The translations under genes were made by a program, and so were the position numbers. The notes below the pieces were generated by a model, which did no database searches, was not told where the DNA came from, and saw only the letters and a list, made by a program, of their open reading frames with translations. This document shows positions 3,714 to 5,223 of a stretch of DNA of 5,223 bases, in pieces (the stretch's first letter is position 1; each line of letters begins with the position of its first letter). This DNA is from an uncultured Clostridia bacterium (GTDB lineage Bacteria; Bacillota; Clostridia; Oscillospirales; CAG-272), in NCBI GenBank assembly GCA_946040935.1, contig CAMGCN010000096.1, positions 1 through 5,223 on the forward strand, in the 5' to 3' direction.

Positions 3714-4709
3714 ATGATAGCGGTTTTGAAAAAAGGCGTAAGCGAAGCGCAAATTGAAAGTCTCACTAAATGGTTTGAGTCAAAGGGACTTTCGGTTCAC
3801 CTCTCAAAAGGCGATACGACGACAATAATGGGACTTGTCGGCGATACGAGCACTGTCGATACCGAGCTCATCGAAGGACTTGACACGGTAGAAAGAGTAA
3901 CGAGAATCACCGAGCCGTTCAAAAAAGCAAACAGGAAATTTCATCCTCAAAACACGGTAATAGATATAAATTCAACAAAGATAGGCGCGGGCGACATTTC
4001 ATTCATTGCCGAGCTTGATCCTTTCTTTTCCGGAAACGAGGCAAAAGAAGCAGCGGTCGCGGCAAAAGATGCAGGCGCGCAAATGCTGTTTTTCGGTGCG
4101 GCGGGAGCAAAATACTCTCCTTATTCGGGCGCGCGCGAAATACGCGATATAAAGGAAACGCTGAATATCATAAAGAAACATGTTGAAATACCCATAGCGC
4201 TCGAGCTTACGAGCGTGCAGGACGAGACATCGTTCGACGCGGCGGACGTTATAGCCGTCGGTGCGGCGAACATGCAGAATTTTGAGTTGCTGCGTGAAAT
4301 AGGAAAGACCGACAAGCCCGTCATACTCAAACGCTCTCTCGCAGGCACTTTAGAAGAGCTGCTTGTGAGCGCGGAGCATGTTATGGCAGGAGGAAACGAA
4401 AAAGTCATACTGTGCGAAAGAGGCATACGCACATTTGAAAAATACACGAAAAACACGCTCGACCTTTCGGCGATACCCGTACTTCACGAGCTTTCGCACC
4501 TTCCCGTAATCGCCGATATATCCCATGCGACGGGTGACGCGAAATTGGCGCTTCCCATGGCGTGTGCGGCGGCGGCGTGCGGCGCAGACGGCATCATGCT
4601 CGAGCTTAAGACGGGCGATTCCCTCTCGCGTACAGACGCGGTGAGTGAAAAGACATTTAACGATATTTCGGAAAAGGCAAAGAAAATCAGAGAGGTTATA
4701 AAAAAGTGA
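3714..4709 (+). CDS. DAHP synthase homologue with altered active site
   Basis: Encodes 331 residues matching class I-beta DAHP synthase of the Thermotoga maritima type, which normally joins PEP and erythrose 4-phosphate at the start of the shikimate pathway. Residues 1-67 form the ferredoxin-like regulatory domain (MIAVLKKG, VHLSKGD), and the rest is a TIM barrel. Well conserved are FHPQNTVID, SPYS (135-138), ILKR (K206), CERGIRTFEK (E235, R236), SHLPV and the metal-type ligands H271, E297 and D308. Unusually, GPCS reads ELDP (Cys to D102), RGGAYKPRTSPYS reads FFGAAGAKYSPYS, GARN reads GAAN (A185) and HSGGRR reads HATGDA. Most phosphate-binding residues are thus lost. It may be a pseudoenzyme, a regulatory subunit or an enzyme with another substrate. 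AGGAG (3701-3705) precedes the ATG. It is attenuator-controlled and overlaps tyrA by 4 bp. Homology is certain; DAHP synthase activity is doubtful. Confidence 0.85.
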   Translation: MIAVLKKGVSEAQIESLTKWFESKGLSVHLSKGDTTTIMGLVGDTSTVDTELIEGLDTVERVTRITEPFKKANRKFHPQNTVIDINSTKIGAGDISFIAELDPFFSGNEAKEAAVAAKDAGAQMLFFGAAGAKYSPYSGAREIRDIKETLNIIKKHVEIPIALELTSVQDETSFDAADVIAVGAANMQNFELLREIGKTDKPVILKRSLAGTLEELLVSAEHVMAGGNEKVILCERGIRTFEKYTKNTLDLSAIPVLHELSHLPVIADISHATGDAKLALPMACAAAACGADGIMLELKTGDSLSRTDAVSEKTFNDISEKAKKIREVIKK

Positions 4710-5223
4710 CAGTCGGAATAGCGGGACTCGGACTTATCGGCGGTTCGCTCGCAAAAGCATATAAAGAAAAAGGACACACTGTCCTCGGATATGACAAAGA
4801 CGAAAGCATCAACTCTTTCGCTGTAATGTCGGGTGCCATGGACCGTGTGCTGACAAAGGATAATGCAAAGGAATGCGACGTTATTTTCATAGCGCTCTTC
4901 CCTGTCGTCGCAATTTCATTTTTCAAGGAATGGGCAGACTGCATAAGCCCCGAAACATTGGTCATAGACTGCTGCGGCACAAAGGAAATGGTATGTGAAC
5001 AGTGCTTCAAAACAGCAGAAGAACACGGACTCACTTTTGTCGGGGGACACCCCATGGCAGGCACGCATAAAACAGGTTTTAAGGCGAGCCGTTCAAACCT
5101 CTTTAACGGTGCGTCTATGGTCATAGTGCCTCCCAGATACGACGATATAGAATTTCTCGAAAAGATAAAGGAGTGTTTACTGCCTGCCGGCTTCGGGAAG
5201 ATCACCGTTACGACAGCGAGCGA
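4706..5223 (+). CDS. tyrA: Prephenate dehydrogenase, N-terminal part (runs off the window)
   Basis: The first 172 residues of a TyrA-family enzyme, which oxidatively decarboxylates prephenate to 4-hydroxyphenylpyruvate on the way to tyrosine. The dinucleotide fold starts at residue 2: TVGIAGLGLIGGSLAKAY, with G7, G9 and G12. D30 at the end of the second strand (LGYDKD) suggests NAD+ preference. VIDCCGTKE (86-94) matches the D-x-x-S/T-x-K segment. GGHPMAGTHKTGF (113-125) is the prephenate-binding signature with the catalytic-type H115. The common Glu six residues after this His is His here (H121). The GTG start at 4706 overlaps the stop of the preceding gene as GTGA, so translation is probably coupled. 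AGAGG at 4691-4695 is a usable but somewhat distant ribosome site. It shares the Phe/Tyr attenuator. The C-terminal dimerisation domain, and any ACT domain, lie beyond the window. Confidence 0.93.
   Translation, partial: MTVGIAGLGLIGGSLAKAYKEKGHTVLGYDKDESINSFAVMSGAMDRVLTKDNAKECDVIFIALFPVVAISFFKEWADCISPETLVIDCCGTKEMVCEQCFKTAEEHGLTFVGGHPMAGTHKTGFKASRSNLFNGASMVIVPPRYDDIEFLEKIKECLLPAGFGKITVTTAS

Noticed and set aside
4121..5205. Minus-strand ORFs opposite the DAHP-synthase-like and tyrA genes
   Set aside because: They are shadows of conserved plus-strand genes, rich in Ser/Cys from the reversed codons, without recognisable motifs.

Overview
The window looks like one end of a metagenome-assembled contig from an uncultured gut-type Clostridia (Firmicutes). 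This is judged from gene content, clostridial-style protein motifs, very regular sigma-A promoters (TTGnnn, 17 bp, TAnnnT, usually with an extended -10 TG) and moderate GC. The lineage is an inference; no rRNA or marker gene is present. The first 42 bases are not biological: they are an Illumina Nextera i7 index (matching N709) plus the read-2 transposase adapter ending in the 19-bp Tn5 mosaic end.

Left part (43-885): the 5' end of a WecG/TagA-type glycosyltransferase on the minus strand is cut by the adapter junction. It is divergent from a complete RNase HI gene, and the two promoters are physically interleaved. The RNase HI transcript is predicted to be leaderless. Directly after the RNase HI stop lies a 5'-truncated remnant of an O6-methylguanine-DNA methyltransferase (ogt-like). 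It keeps the PCHRV active-site cysteine but has lost about two thirds of the protein.

Middle (832-2112): a minus-strand two-gene unit encodes a PlsC-family acyltransferase and a small three-helix membrane protein of unknown function. It has a near-consensus promoter and ends in an intrinsic terminator that sits inside the convergent ogt remnant. Divergent from it, a COG2509-type FAD-dependent oxidoreductase occupies 2113-3507.

Right part (3504-5223), the most interesting section: a consensus promoter overlaps the stop codon of the FAD gene and drives an aromatic-amino-acid operon. Its leader encodes a 20-residue peptide with seven Phe/Tyr in nine consecutive codons. The leader RNA can form mutually exclusive structures: a hairpin over the aromatic codons, a 12-bp antiterminator and a 10-bp terminator. 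Together these have the layout of a ribosome-mediated Phe/Tyr attenuator. The first structural gene is a DAHP synthase homologue with a Thermotoga-like N-terminal ferredoxin-like domain. Most of its PEP/E4P-binding residues are replaced and its metal-ligand Cys is Asp, so it may be a pseudoenzyme or a regulatory subunit. It overlaps by 4 bp with tyrA (prephenate dehydrogenase), which runs off the window. The operon is therefore expected to govern Tyr/Phe synthesis in response to charged tRNA-Tyr and tRNA-Phe.

No stretch over 300 bases lacks a gene. No tRNA, rRNA, CRISPR array, insertion sequence or prophage gene was seen.
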